Of a stretch of 64,000 nt of DNA, positions 17,029 through 26,290 are shown piece by piece. Under the pieces are notes generated by a model. The model did not search any database. It was not told the DNA's origin and worked only from the letters and a program-made list of their open reading frames with translations. The translations under genes were made by a program, and so were the position numbers. How positions within the stretch are numbered: position 1 is the first letter of the stretch; every line of letters starts with the position of its first letter. Source of the DNA: Treponema sp. (lineage in GTDB: Bacteria > Spirochaetota > Spirochaetia > Treponematales > Treponemataceae); assembly GCA_017381365.1 (NCBI GenBank), contig JAFOCI010000015.1, positions 1 to 64,000 of the forward strand. Direction: 5' to 3'.

Positions 17029-18855
17029 TTATTCTTTATCGAGTGGCAAACCACCACTAATTACTGCACGAATTCTTCGTACGCCAGCAGATGATGACTG
17101 TTCTTTCTGAATCTTAAAATCACCAATCTGAAGAGTATGCTGAACATGAGGTCCTCCACAAACTTCTTTACTGAACCAGTCATTTTTAGCATCTTTACCG
17201 ATTGTGTAAACCTTTACATCTTCACCGTATTTATTTGTAAACAACGCACGGGCACCTTCTGCTTTTGCAGCATCAAGAGACATAACTTCCATTGTTACAG
17301 GAAGATCTTCCTTAATTTTTGCGTTTACAATATCTTCAACCTGCTGAATTTCTTCCTTTGTCATTGGACGTTCAAAAGTAAAGTCAAAGCGCATACGTTC
17401 GTTGTTGATGTTTGAACCCTTTTGAGCAACCTGATCACCAAGAACGTTTACAAGAGCCTGCTGCAGCAAGTGTGTAGCTGTGTGATATTTTGTTGTGATT
17501 TCACTCTGTTCTGCAAGACCGCCTTTTGCAGCTCCTGCTTCTGCAGATTTACTTGCTTCCTGATGTTTCTTTTCAGCTTCTTTAAAGCCTTCTACATCAA
17601 CTGTAAAGCCGTTTTCAGCTCCCAGTTCCTGAGTAAGTTCAAGAGGATATCCGTAAGTTTCATAAAGATTATAAGCAACCTTACCAGAAATAATCTTTTT
17701 AGGATTTTTCATAAGATTTGGAAGAAGCTTCTGGAATTCAGCTTCGCCCTTCTTAAGTGTAAGGCGGAACTTGTTTTCTTCTGCAGTAAGTTCGTTTTTT
17801 ACCTTTTCTGCGTTCTGTTCAAGTTCTGGATATGCACACTTAAAGTTATCAATTACAGCTTCTGCAATTTTTGCAAGGAATGATTCATCAATACCAAGCT
17901 TCATTCCATGGCGAACTGCACGACGGATAAGACGGCGCAATACATAACCGGCACCAACGTTAGAAGGTGTAACGCCTCTCTGGTCACCAAGAATAAATAC
18001 GGCAGAACGGCAGTGGTCAGCGATGATGCGAACAGACTTATCTTTTTCTGCATCATCACCATATTTGTAAGAAGCAAGAGTTTCTATTTTTCCAATGATT
18101 GGCTGGAAAACTTCTGTAAGATAAACAGATGTTTTTCCCTGAAGAATACAGTTTGTTCTTTCAAGCCCCATACCTGTATCAACATTCTGTTTTGGAAGAG
18201 GAACAAGAGTTTTTTCGTCTACACGGTTGAACTGCATGAAAACGTTATTCCAGATTTCCATCCAGTTTGCAGAGTCTGTACCTTTGTTTGACCCCTGTGG
18301 AGGAAGACCTTCTCCAACCCAGTAGAAGATTTCTGTATCTGGACCACAAGGACCTGTTGGACCTGCAGCCCACCAGTTGTCACTTGCAGGAAGGTATGCA
18401 ATTTTATCTTCCGGCATACCAACTGATTTCCATACAGCTGCAGCTTCTTCATCGCGAGGAGCATTATCATCGCCGGCAAAAACAGTTACAGAAATCTTGC
18501 GTGGATCAAGGGCAAGCCAGTCTTTTGATGTAAGGAATTCATAAGAAAAAGCAATTGACTCCTTTTTAAAATAATCGCCAAGAGACCAGTTACCAAGCAT
18601 TTCAAAACATGTAAGGTGACTTGGGTCCCCTACTTCGTCAATATCGCCTGTACGAACACACTTCTGATAGTCAGTAAGACGTGTACCTGCAGGATGTTTT
18701 TCACCTAAAAGATAAGGAACAAGCGGATGCATTCCGGCTGTTGTGAAAAGTACAGATGGATCATTTTCTGGAATCAAAGACTGTCCAGAAATTTCAGCAT
18801 GATTTTTACTCTTAAAGAACTCAATATATTTTGAGCGTAATTCATTAGCAGTCAT
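17029..18855 (-). CDS. alaS: Alanine--tRNA ligase (short form)
   Basis: 608 aa. The class II catalytic core is N-terminal (SLIPENDPSVLFTTAGMHPL, later RLIRRAVRHG near 300). The editing domain carries HTATH near residue 458 and CGGPH near 567, the metal-binding HXXXH and CXXXH motifs. The protein ends right after the editing domain. The DHHA1 / C-Ala region present in the approximately 875-aa enzymes of most bacteria is missing. Short AlaRS is, to my knowledge, a spirochete trait (Borrelia is similar). It has a near-consensus promoter whose -10 box is 8 nt from the ATG and has no ribosome binding site. Confidence 0.96.
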   Translation of the reverse strand: MTANELRSKYIEFFKSKNHAEISGQSLIPENDPSVLFTTAGMHPLVPYLLGEKHPAGTRLTDYQKCVRTGDIDEVGDPSHLTCFEMLGNWSLGDYFKKESIAFSYEFLTSKDWLALDPRKISVTVFAGDDNAPRDEEAAAVWKSVGMPEDKIAYLPASDNWWAAGPTGPCGPDTEIFYWVGEGLPPQGSNKGTDSANWMEIWNNVFMQFNRVDEKTLVPLPKQNVDTGMGLERTNCILQGKTSVYLTEVFQPIIGKIETLASYKYGDDAEKDKSVRIIADHCRSAVFILGDQRGVTPSNVGAGYVLRRLIRRAVRHGMKLGIDESFLAKIAEAVIDNFKCAYPELEQNAEKVKNELTAEENKFRLTLKKGEAEFQKLLPNLMKNPKKIISGKVAYNLYETYGYPLELTQELGAENGFTVDVEGFKEAEKKHQEASKSAEAGAAKGGLAEQSEITTKYHTATHLLQQALVNVLGDQVAQKGSNINNERMRFDFTFERPMTKEEIQQVEDIVNAKIKEDLPVTMEVMSLDAAKAEGARALFTNKYGEDVKVYTIGKDAKNDWFSKEVCGGPHVQHTLQIGDFKIQKEQSSSAGVRRIRAVISGGLPLDKE

Positions 18856-18863
18856 AATAATTA

Positions 18864-18892
18864 ATTATATTGACGCTTAATGCGAATTTCAA
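18864..18892 (-). promoter_or_regulatory. alaS promoter, leaderless
   Basis: Minus strand TTGAAA (18892-18887), a 17-bp spacer, TATAAT (18869-18864), then 8 nt to the ATG at 18855. The start of transcription should fall at or next to the initiation codon. Confidence 0.75.
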
Positions 18893-18906
18893 GTAAAACA
18901 TCAATC

Positions 18907-20469
18907 TTATTTTACAGTTCTTTTATTTAATGTAATTACACGTCCTTCCATAGCATAGCAGGTTGAAAGAGAAAGTTTCACAGGTGTCATAATGATAACA
19001 TCTTTATCAATGACAGTCTTAACAGTAGGTTTTGAACGTTTGTTTTTTGCCGGAATCGTAACTTCGTGAGTCTTAAACTTCATAGCATAAGCATTTTGCA
19101 GGAAAGAATTCTGAACATCAGATCTGAACTGAACGACAGGAAAATCACCTACAGAATCAATAACAAAAATACCGGATTCTTCTAACTCTATATGCTTAAT
19201 TTTATATGTATTTCCTGTGAATTTATATTCATTTTCTTCTGCGTCAACCCAAACTGAATCCTGAGCTAAAAGTTCCTTAGCAAAATCATCTGCAATGGCA
19301 GTTATTCTGGCATCTCCAAATGTACTTTGGAAAGACATTTTTTTATAAGTACCATCCCACTGATTATTTTCCTTAATAATCATTCCAACATCATCGTGTA
19401 CATGAATATTAACTTCATTCACACCAGTCAGCATAATGTCAAAGCGGCGTTTCATGCTGGAAATGATTGAATTTACAACTGTCAAATAAATGCCACTTCG
19501 CCGCAAATTTGAATCAACCCAGGAATATACACCTTCTGTATCATCGGAAAGGAAAATAACTTCTCTATCCTCATAATTGAAAAAAAGATAAAGTGAAGAA
19601 TTTCCAGAATTTGAAGTTTTATACCAAAGACCATTAAGAAACTGCGCAAACGTTTCTACTGTTCCATTCTGAATTCTAGCAAGTTCTTTGGCAGCGATGC
19701 GACTACCTTTTACTTTTAACTGCCGTACAGCTGTATATTTCTGTTCATCGGAGTTCCATTTATATTCCGTCTGAAGCTGATTTACACTGGCAGCTTTTGT
19801 ATTCTCTTCTTCTGTCTTATCCGAACTGTAAACCCATACGCTAAAACTTTCACCTTTTGCCTGAGAAAGTTCATACGCTTCTGAACGCTCCGACTGAAGA
19901 ATAAAAATAGTTCCATCCGATGTAAAATCACCGATAGTCTGAATTTCAATATTTCCACGTCTTTTGCGGCACTGAAAAATGCGCATCACGGAATCACCGT
20001 TAGATTTCATTCCCTGATAGATAAGAGCTGTACGATGATCGCCCACCACATCAAGCCCGTTATACGAAAAAGTTTTTTCCCTGGAAATTTCTGTTGAAAT
20101 TTCAGCAACACGGTCGTATGCATTAGTTTCAGAATTATAAAGACCAACAATCAGATTCAGATAAGGAGTACCAGCCTTATGCACTGCAACAACCTGGTCA
20201 TCAAGATTATCACCATCAAAATCAAGAGTAAGAGTGCTCATAAGAGTTTCTGTTGGAAGCAGCGGAATAAAAGAAGTCTGAACAGCACTATCATCTACAA
20301 TAGCATTTTCTGAAAGTTCATTCGAAGATTCAGAGGAAACAACAGGATTTATTACTTTAGGGTGAACAGTTCCTTTATCCTTTATAAAGAAAATACGGAA
20401 AACAAGGACAACAGCAAGAACGGCAGCAATGGTACAAAACGTAATAATTACGGCACTATTTTTTTTCAT
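18907..20469 (-). CDS. Treponemal membrane-anchored protein, possible pallilysin-related adhesin
   Basis: 520 aa from the ATG at 20469. One N-terminal hydrophobic segment (AVIITFCTIAAVLAVVLVFRIFF, described here in part) anchors a large exported domain rich in beta strands. DFDGDNLDDQVVAV near residue 85 looks like a calcium-binding loop of FG-GAP / EF-hand-like type. The overall layout is reminiscent of the protein family annotated as pallilysin-related adhesins in treponemes, but I see no HEXXH motif. This assignment is weak. It follows the groEL terminator and has its own promoter with TTGCGA-17-TATATT ending 6 nt before the ATG. Confidence 0.7.
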   Translation of the reverse strand: MKKNSAVIITFCTIAAVLAVVLVFRIFFIKDKGTVHPKVINPVVSSESSNELSENAIVDDSAVQTSFIPLLPTETLMSTLTLDFDGDNLDDQVVAVHKAGTPYLNLIVGLYNSETNAYDRVAEISTEISREKTFSYNGLDVVGDHRTALIYQGMKSNGDSVMRIFQCRKRRGNIEIQTIGDFTSDGTIFILQSERSEAYELSQAKGESFSVWVYSSDKTEEENTKAASVNQLQTEYKWNSDEQKYTAVRQLKVKGSRIAAKELARIQNGTVETFAQFLNGLWYKTSNSGNSSLYLFFNYEDREVIFLSDDTEGVYSWVDSNLRRSGIYLTVVNSIISSMKRRFDIMLTGVNEVNIHVHDDVGMIIKENNQWDGTYKKMSFQSTFGDARITAIADDFAKELLAQDSVWVDAEENEYKFTGNTYKIKHIELEESGIFVIDSVGDFPVVQFRSDVQNSFLQNAYAMKFKTHEVTIPAKNKRSKPTVKTVIDKDVIIMTPVKLSLSTCYAMEGRVITLNKRTVK

Positions 20470-20475
20470 ACAAAA

Positions 20476-20504
20476 AATATACAAAAAAACCGCAGTATTC
20501 GCAA
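20476..20504 (-). promoter_or_regulatory. Leaderless promoter embedded in the groEL terminator
   Basis: Minus strand TTGCGA (20504-20499), 17 bp, TATATT (20481-20476), 6 nt, ATG at 20469. The -35 box lies in the loop of the groEL terminator hairpin, so terminator and promoter share the same 40 bp. Confidence 0.55.
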
Positions 20505-20524
20505 ACGAAAACTGCGGTTTTTAT
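20487..20524 (-). terminator. groEL intrinsic terminator
   Basis: AAACCGCAGT (20487-20496) and ACTGCGGTTT (20511-20520) form a 10-bp stem with a 14-nt loop. On the minus strand the stem is followed by a run of T. It lies 27 bp after the groEL stop. Confidence 0.8.
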
Positions 20525-20550
20525 TTAATTACAGGAACTAGTCCAAAAAA

Positions 20551-22185
<1,635 letters not shown>

Positions 22186-22220
22186 TTATACCTCTAAAAA
22201 AAAATTTTCTTCTATTAAGG

Positions 22221-22323
22221 TAGGGGCGCCTGCCCCTCGCTGCAAACAGCAGTAGTTTCGGCAAGCTCAACCACCGCTGTTTTACGCTACCCCCTCTAAC
22301 GGGGAGACCCCGTAACGCCCCCT
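22221..22323. repeat. GC-rich hairpin repeat, family III, with nested REP-like unit
   Basis: Read on the minus strand it starts GGGGGCGTTACGGGG and runs to GGGGCAGGCGCCCC. It matches the frame of copies at 25773 and 34568 (GGGGCGTT-CGGGG-CCCCG). In its middle is a palindromic unit with GTGGTTGAGCTTGCCGAAAC, close to the GTGGTTGAGTTTATCGAAAC unit inside family I. The base composition stands out sharply from the AT-rich surroundings. Confidence 0.6.
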
Positions 22324-22459
22324 TATTGGAACAATTACGTTTCTAATAAATATAAAAAAAAAAATTGCAATCGGCAAGTTTTTTATTTGATTTCGTAGAA
22401 ATTTAGCGTTATTTTAAAAATAACATCAGTTTATTATCACTTTAAAGAGATATACAAAC

Positions 22460-22516
22460 GTAATTATGAAAATACGGTAAGGAAGACAGAAAATGGCAAC
22501 ATTTTCATACATTGCC
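22460..22516. repeat. Internally deleted copy of repeat family II
   Basis: AATTATGAAAATACGGTAAGG matches the left arm and GGCAACATTTTCATACATTGC matches the right arm of the 200-bp element at 1 and 52162. The middle 85 bp or so are missing. Between this and groEL the gap holds the GC-rich repeat, an AT-rich stretch and the 22408-22424 palindrome. Confidence 0.55.
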
Positions 22517-22581
22517 TATAAAATATATGTCCTTATAGTGAAAATAATGCGAAAAAAACAATTAATACAATGGTGGTTGTT

Positions 22582-23271
22582 ATGAAGTTTGAAAAATTAT
22601 TAATTAGTCTTGTTATCATTATTTCTTCCATTATTATTGCAACTGGAATGCGTGGAATCATTCATCAGGACCGCTCCGTTACAGTCCGCGGCTTGTGCGA
22701 AAAAGAAGTAGATGCAGATCTGGCAATCTGGCCAATGACTTTTAACACTGGAAACAATGAACTTTCTGATCTTCAAAAAGATATCATTTCCAAAACAGAA
22801 ATCATTACAGCTTATCTAAAAGAACACAATCTTGATGAATCTGATTTTACAGTCCAGGCTCCCAACATTACAGATAATTCTGTAAATCCGTATGTTGACC
22901 GTGACAGAATCAATTACACATACCTTGCAAAAGAAACTGTTCTTATCCGTTCTTCAAAAATTCAGGAAGTTATAAACGCTCAGAAAGATTCTCTTTCACT
23001 GGCAGGAAAAGGAATTGCCATCAGCCAGGAATACGACAGCCGAATCAATTTTGATTTTACAGGTCTTAATGCCATAAAACCAGAAATGATTGCCGCCGCA
23101 ACAAAAAACGCCCGTCAAGCCGCAGAACAGTTTGCTTCTGATTCCAACAGCAAAGTTGGAAAAATCAAAAGAGCCACACAGGGACTTTTCAGCATAGAAA
23201 ACGCTGCAGTTGGCCTTGAAGAAAAGAAAATCGTGCGTGTTGTAACAACTGTAGAATATTCATTGAAATAA
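22582..23271 (+). CDS. SIMPL domain (YggE-type) membrane-anchored protein
   Basis: 229 aa from the ATG at 22582 (an in-frame ATG at 22570 would add four residues, but GGTGG fits as ribosome binding site for the later one). An N-terminal membrane segment (LLISLVIIISSIIIATG) is followed by the SIMPL fold: SVTVRGLCEKEVDADLAIWP, a central helix, and the C-terminal GKIKRATQG ... VRVVTTVEYSLK. Such proteins face the periplasm. Functions are poorly known, with links to oxidative stress. It is monocistronic, followed by a tRNA promoter. Confidence 0.85.
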   Translation: MKFEKLLISLVIIISSIIIATGMRGIIHQDRSVTVRGLCEKEVDADLAIWPMTFNTGNNELSDLQKDIISKTEIITAYLKEHNLDESDFTVQAPNITDNSVNPYVDRDRINYTYLAKETVLIRSSKIQEVINAQKDSLSLAGKGIAISQEYDSRINFDFTGLNAIKPEMIAAATKNARQAAEQFASDSNSKVGKIKRATQGLFSIENAAVGLEEKKIVRVVTTVEYSLK

Positions 23272-23303
23272 TAAAAAAATTATGAAATAAAAGCAAAGTT
23301 CTA

Positions 23304-23332
23304 TTGACAAGTTTTTTGTAAATCTGTATATT
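23304..23332 (+). promoter_or_regulatory. tRNA-Gln promoter
   Basis: Consensus TTGACA (23304-23309), 17-bp spacer, TATATT (23327-23332), with the mature tRNA starting 15 nt downstream. Confidence 0.8.
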
Positions 23333-23347
23333 AATGGAACATTGCAT

Positions 23348-23418
23348 TCCCCGATTGTGTAATGGTAGCACTTCAGATTCTGGTTCTGACTGTGGGGGTT
23401 CGAATCCTCCTTGGGGAA
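23348..23418 (+). tRNA. tRNA-Gln (anticodon CTG)
   Basis: A 7-bp acceptor stem TCCCCGA / TTGGGGA, anticodon stem TCAGA / TCTGA around the loop TTCTGGT (CTG at the middle), and T-loop GGTTCGAATCC. No CCA is encoded. It is followed directly by a terminator. Confidence 0.93.
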
Positions 23419-23420
23419 CT

Positions 23421-23454
23421 AAAGCTGAACTTATAAAAGTTCAGCTTTTTTTAT
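23421..23454 (+). terminator. Terminator after tRNA-Gln
   Basis: AAAGCTGAACTT, a 4-nt loop, AAGTTCAGCTTT and a T-run: a 12-bp stem. Confidence 0.85.
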
Positions 23455-23507
23455 GCAAATCCTAAAACAACCCTTTCGGCTTGTTTTTTAACGGATTTTC
23501 TATATTA

Positions 23508-23579
23508 GGCCCCTTCGTATAACGGCTAGTACAGCGGATTCTCATTCCGTCAACAGGGGTTCGATTCCCCTAGGGGCTG
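23508..23579 (+). tRNA. tRNA-Glu (anticodon CTC)
   Basis: Acceptor GGCCCCT / AGGGGCT, anticodon stem GCGGA / TCCGT around TTCTCAT (CTC), and T-arm CAGGGGTTCGATTCCCCT. No CCA is encoded. The only -10-like box upstream (TATATT) abuts the tRNA, so its promoter is unclear and it may depend on readthrough from tRNA-Gln. Its 3' end is duplicated 236 bp downstream. Confidence 0.93.
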
Positions 23580-23615
23580 TACAAAAAACCTAATTAGAAC
23601 AAAAAAAGACTTTCT
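23560..23615 (+). repeat. tRNA-Glu 3' direct repeat, left copy (att-like)
   Basis: TTCGATTCCCCTAGGGGCTGT (tRNA 3' end) plus 35 bp of downstream sequence recurs at 23796-23852 with a few differences in the A-runs. Confidence 0.75.
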
Positions 23616-23638
23616 GATATTCAGAGAGTCTTTTTTTT
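23601..23638 (+). terminator. Terminator after tRNA-Glu
   Basis: GACTTTCT, short loop, AGAGAGTC followed by eight T: an 8-bp stem with one wobble pair. Confidence 0.75.
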
Positions 23639-23795
23639 GCAAAAAAAAATCCCTGGGGGAATCGAACCGCGGAGTGAATGTTTTTCAAAATTGCGAGCAG
23701 TGCGCAGCAATTTTGAAAATTGGGCAGCAGGACGCTGCCCAAAATGAACGTAGACGGGGTGAAAGAAGCACACAGGATGTGTGATTCTGGAACCC
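23616..23795. other. Scar between tRNA-Glu direct repeats, with hairpins and inverted T-arm
   Basis: After the terminator there is an inverted T-arm-like piece (CCCTGGGGGAATCGAACC, 23651-23668). Then come three hairpins: TTTTCAAAATTGC / GCAATTTTGAAAA (23682-23719) around the core GCGAGCAGTGCGCAGC, TTGGGCAGC / GCTGCCCAA (23720-23742), and CACAC / GTGTG (near 23770-23782). There is no ORF. It looks like the remnant of an element that entered the tRNA 3' end. Confidence 0.6.
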
Positions 23796-23852
23796 TTCGA
23801 TTCCCCTAGGGGCTGTACTAAAAAAACTAATTAGAACAAAAAAAGACTTTCT
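23796..23852 (+). repeat. tRNA-Glu 3' direct repeat, right copy (att-like)
   Basis: Second copy of the 21-bp tRNA-Glu 3' end plus its downstream sequence. It ends exactly at the stop codon of the convergent secreted-protein gene, so the junction marks a recombination boundary. Confidence 0.75.
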
Positions 23853-24714
23853 ACTTTGCAGCCTCTTTTACAGCTAAGTATGTAATGCTGCTAAAAAGAG
23901 AGTTGAACGATACACCATCCAAAATACCTTCAACGGAAATGAATTCTCCTGACTTTTGCTCAATATATTTATCATCATTTGAATAATAATCAACAATAAA
24001 AGAATCGCCGTCAATTGTATAAATAGTGCCTGATATCTTATATGCATAACCATCTTTATTGCTTTCATCAACATTATTTACAGTAAAATCTAATTTTGTT
24101 TTGCGACCTTCTGGAGGATTATTCTTTAACCACATTTTTGCTTTTAATTTATTTGTTGCTTTAGAAACAACTGCATTAATAATCTCTGGACTTGTATATG
24201 CATATTCTCTTAATGATTCATATTCTGCATCAGTCATTTCAAACAGTTTTTCAAAATAGAGTACAAAGTCTTTATTTATTTTTGTTAAAGATGCATTAAG
24301 ATATTCTGTTCCTGCGGATTTAGGTTTTCCTTCTTTATCAACACTATAAACAATAGACTTCAATGTACTTACTGAAAATTTTCCATCTTCTTCTAAAATA
24401 TGAATGTATGAGTCCTGTCTCATTTTTACATTCAGCGGTCCTTTAAAATATGATACCTGAGAAATTAAATACGATTTATTTTCTATATCTATGCCCAGCA
24501 ATCCAACCTTTCCATTATCATATTTACTGCTTGTATACCCATAAATAATTGGAAGAATTTCTTTGCCTTCTGGAATATTTCCAGTTGCAGGTTTTGATTT
24601 TTTCATCAATGAATTTAAATTTGATATCAAATCTGAAAAAGTATCAGCAGAAGCCAGTGAAGTACAAACAGCAAAAGCTGATAAACACAATAAAAGCTTT
24701 AATTTTTTTGTCAT
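23851..24714 (-). CDS. Secreted protein of unknown function
   Basis: 287 aa with a signal peptide (KLLLCLSAFAVCTSLASA-DT). I do not recognise the family. The mature part is predicted beta-rich in both halves, with a helical middle (TDAEYESLREYAYTSPEIINAVV). It has no cysteine-based anchor. AGGGGT lies upstream of the ATG. The stop codon coincides with the end of the duplicated tRNA-Glu 3' sequence. It is divergent from a small XRE regulator across 134 bp that holds three TTGATTAAT sites, so that regulator may control it. Confidence 0.75.
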   Translation of the reverse strand: MTKKLKLLLCLSAFAVCTSLASADTFSDLISNLNSLMKKSKPATGNIPEGKEILPIIYGYTSSKYDNGKVGLLGIDIENKSYLISQVSYFKGPLNVKMRQDSYIHILEEDGKFSVSTLKSIVYSVDKEGKPKSAGTEYLNASLTKINKDFVLYFEKLFEMTDAEYESLREYAYTSPEIINAVVSKATNKLKAKMWLKNNPPEGRKTKLDFTVNNVDESNKDGYAYKISGTIYTIDGDSFIVDYYSNDDKYIEQKSGEFISVEGILDGVSFNSLFSSITYLAVKEAAK

Positions 24715-24738
24715 TTTAATACCCCTATATTAAAATAA

Positions 24739-24827
24739 TTGATTAATTTATTTGATAAATAAACAAATTTGATTAATAAATTATCATATTTATGCAAGTT
24801 TGTATACATTTTTACATAATTAATCAA
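24739..24827. promoter_or_regulatory. Three TTGATTAAT sites between secreted protein and XRE gene
   Basis: TTGATTAAT at 24739-24747 and 24769-24777, and its inverse ATTAATCAA at 24819-24827. Repeated 9-mers in a divergent intergenic region next to an HTH gene suggest operators, but the region is very AT-rich. Confidence 0.4.
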
Positions 24828-24848
24828 AAATGAATAAAAATTGCAGTC

Positions 24849-25166
24849 ATGGGGTTTAAGGAAAATTTAAAAGACGAATTAAAATATCAGGATATAAAAG
24901 TAAAGGAACTTGCAGAAATGACTGGCATTCCGAAAGGAACTTTGGATCATTATCTTGCGGAGAAATGTTCTGCACCTCTTGCTGATGCTGCGGTAAAAAT
25001 TGCGCAGGCATTAAATGTGAGCGTTGAATATCTTGTTACTGGAAATACGGTTACTTTAGACAACTTAAAACCCGAAGTCATGTCAATTTCTAAAATCTTG
25101 AACAGATTTTCTGAAAAGGATCTAAAATTGATTTCGGATTTGATTAATAGACTTGAGAAAAAATAA
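24849..25166 (+). CDS. XRE-family (Cro/CI-type) helix-turn-helix regulator
   Basis: 105 aa. The HTH domain covers about residues 6-65: LKDELKYQDIKVKELAEMTGIPKGTLDHYL then PLADAAVKIAQALNVSVEYLVTG (shown in two parts), the classic pattern in which YLVTG ends the domain. A short C-terminal helical tail (EKDLKLISDLINRLEKK) is probably for dimerisation. It resembles phage-type or stand-alone repressors. No ribosome binding site is visible. It is divergent from a secreted protein gene and close to a tRNA scar, so horizontal acquisition is possible. Confidence 0.88.
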   Translation: MGFKENLKDELKYQDIKVKELAEMTGIPKGTLDHYLAEKCSAPLADAAVKIAQALNVSVEYLVTGNTVTLDNLKPEVMSISKILNRFSEKDLKLISDLINRLEKK

Positions 25167-25178
25167 TTTTCCGCCGCT

Positions 25179-25694
25179 TCACTTTTTTGTGCCACCGCGG
25201 GAAATCACTTTTACTAATTTGATTCCTGAGGATTTAAAAATTTCTTTTACTGCCCGTTTTAAGCCAGTGGTCTGGCCGCACAAATAATTGAAAGGAAATG
25301 GGGTTGTGCAGGCGGAAATAAGAATTGCCTTTTTGCCTTTCATCAAGGGTTTTGGAATTCCCAGTGGTGATTCGCCCATCATGCGGAAAACATTTCGGTC
25401 AAAAAGAGATTTTAAATGACCAGGCATGTTTCCCCACCACACAGGACTTGCAACGCAGATTATATCAGCCTGCTCCATTTTTTTTCCGACTGTTTCTGCA
25501 TCATCGTTGAAAATACATTTTCCGATGGAGCGGCATTTCATACAGCCGATACAATCGTGAAAAGCCATTTTTGTTACGTCTATGGTTTCTACCTGAAAAT
25601 TGCGTGATTTATATTCTTCTTCAATTTTTTCTGCCATCTGCCACACGTTTCCGTTTTTTCGTGGAGAGGCCTGTAAAATAAGCATTTTGTTCAT
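25179..25694 (-). CDS. Flavodoxin-fold NAD(P)H reductase / iron-sulfur flavoprotein
   Basis: 171 aa. The FMN-binding loop LQASPRKNGNVWQMAEKI is at the N terminus and the flavin-stacking SPVWWGNMPGHLK near residue 85. Residues near 49-60 hold CIGCMKC-X5-C, the compact CX2CX2CX5C cluster motif of iron-sulfur flavoproteins (Isf), so it probably binds FMN and a 4Fe-4S cluster and acts in electron transfer or oxygen/peroxide reduction. The start at 25694 is supported by a promoter with TTGAAT-17-TAAAAT ending 7 nt before the ATG. A reading from 25730 would translate the promoter. It is convergent with the XRE gene. Confidence 0.85.
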   Translation of the reverse strand: MNKMLILQASPRKNGNVWQMAEKIEEEYKSRNFQVETIDVTKMAFHDCIGCMKCRSIGKCIFNDDAETVGKKMEQADIICVASPVWWGNMPGHLKSLFDRNVFRMMGESPLGIPKPLMKGKKAILISACTTPFPFNYLCGQTTGLKRAVKEIFKSSGIKLVKVISRGGTKK

Positions 25695-25701
25695 GAAAAA
25701 T

Positions 25702-25730
25702 ATTTTACTTTCTGAAAAAAGTAAATTCAA
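25702..25730 (-). promoter_or_regulatory. Leaderless promoter of the flavoprotein gene
   Basis: Minus strand TTGAAT (25730-25725), 17 bp, TAAAAT (25707-25702), 7 nt, ATG at 25694. No ribosome binding site. Confidence 0.65.
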
Positions 25731-25772
25731 TGAGATTTAGGCAAGATGCTTATTTTGATGCGTAAAAAGCAC

Positions 25773-25849
25773 GGGGCGTTGCGGGGTGTCCCCGCTGGGT
25801 GGGTAGCCTGCAACGAAGTGCAGGCGCAGGGAGGGGCGCCTCCCTCCTT
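25773..25849. repeat. GC-rich hairpin repeat, family III
   Basis: GGGGCGTTGCGGGG, CCCCGCTGGGTGGGTAG, the stem CCTGCA / TGCAGG, then GGAGGGGCGCCTCCCTCC. It shares its full layout with 34568-34647. Several nested stems. No coding capacity. Confidence 0.7.
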
Positions 25850-25918
25850 TTCTATTGAATATGAAAAAATTGTGTATTTTGATGGAAAAATTTACGTTTT
25901 GGCTGTATTGTTGATTCT

Positions 25919-26287
25919 ATGAATGAAGACGAAATTTTATTGAAATCCCTTAAGAATATTCTGACAGAGCTTAGAGACGAATACGAATATTATCATCAGT
26001 TTTCGGATGAAGACAGTCTTGTGCTTGCGGAAGAATGCAAGGAATCTGCGGAAATTATGGAAGACATTTTGCCAGATATTACGGACGTGGACTCTCTGGA
26101 TGATTTGTCAGATGATGATTATTCTTTTGTTTACGAAATGCTTCAGGCCTATGCGGAAGTTTTTATAATTGACGGAACTTCTGAAGCTGCCCGCGTAGAA
26201 GGAGAAAAGGAATATGAGGTGATTCTTGATCTTCTTGACGATATGGAAAGCGATTTTGTTATGGACGAAGAAGACGAGGACGATTAA
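25919..26287 (+). CDS. Small highly acidic protein, unknown
   Basis: 122 aa, predicted entirely helical, with about a third Asp plus Glu and a C-terminal tail DEEDEDD. No recognised domain, no signal peptide and no membrane segment. It sits 3 bp before an RluA-type pseudouridine synthase and is probably its operon leader. A small acidic cytoplasmic protein could act as a chaperone or adaptor, but nothing in the sequence shows this. No clear ribosome binding site. Confidence 0.7.
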   Translation: MNEDEILLKSLKNILTELRDEYEYYHQFSDEDSLVLAEECKESAEIMEDILPDITDVDSLDDLSDDDYSFVYEMLQAYAEVFIIDGTSEAARVEGEKEYEVILDLLDDMESDFVMDEEDEDD

Positions 26288-26290
26288 AAA

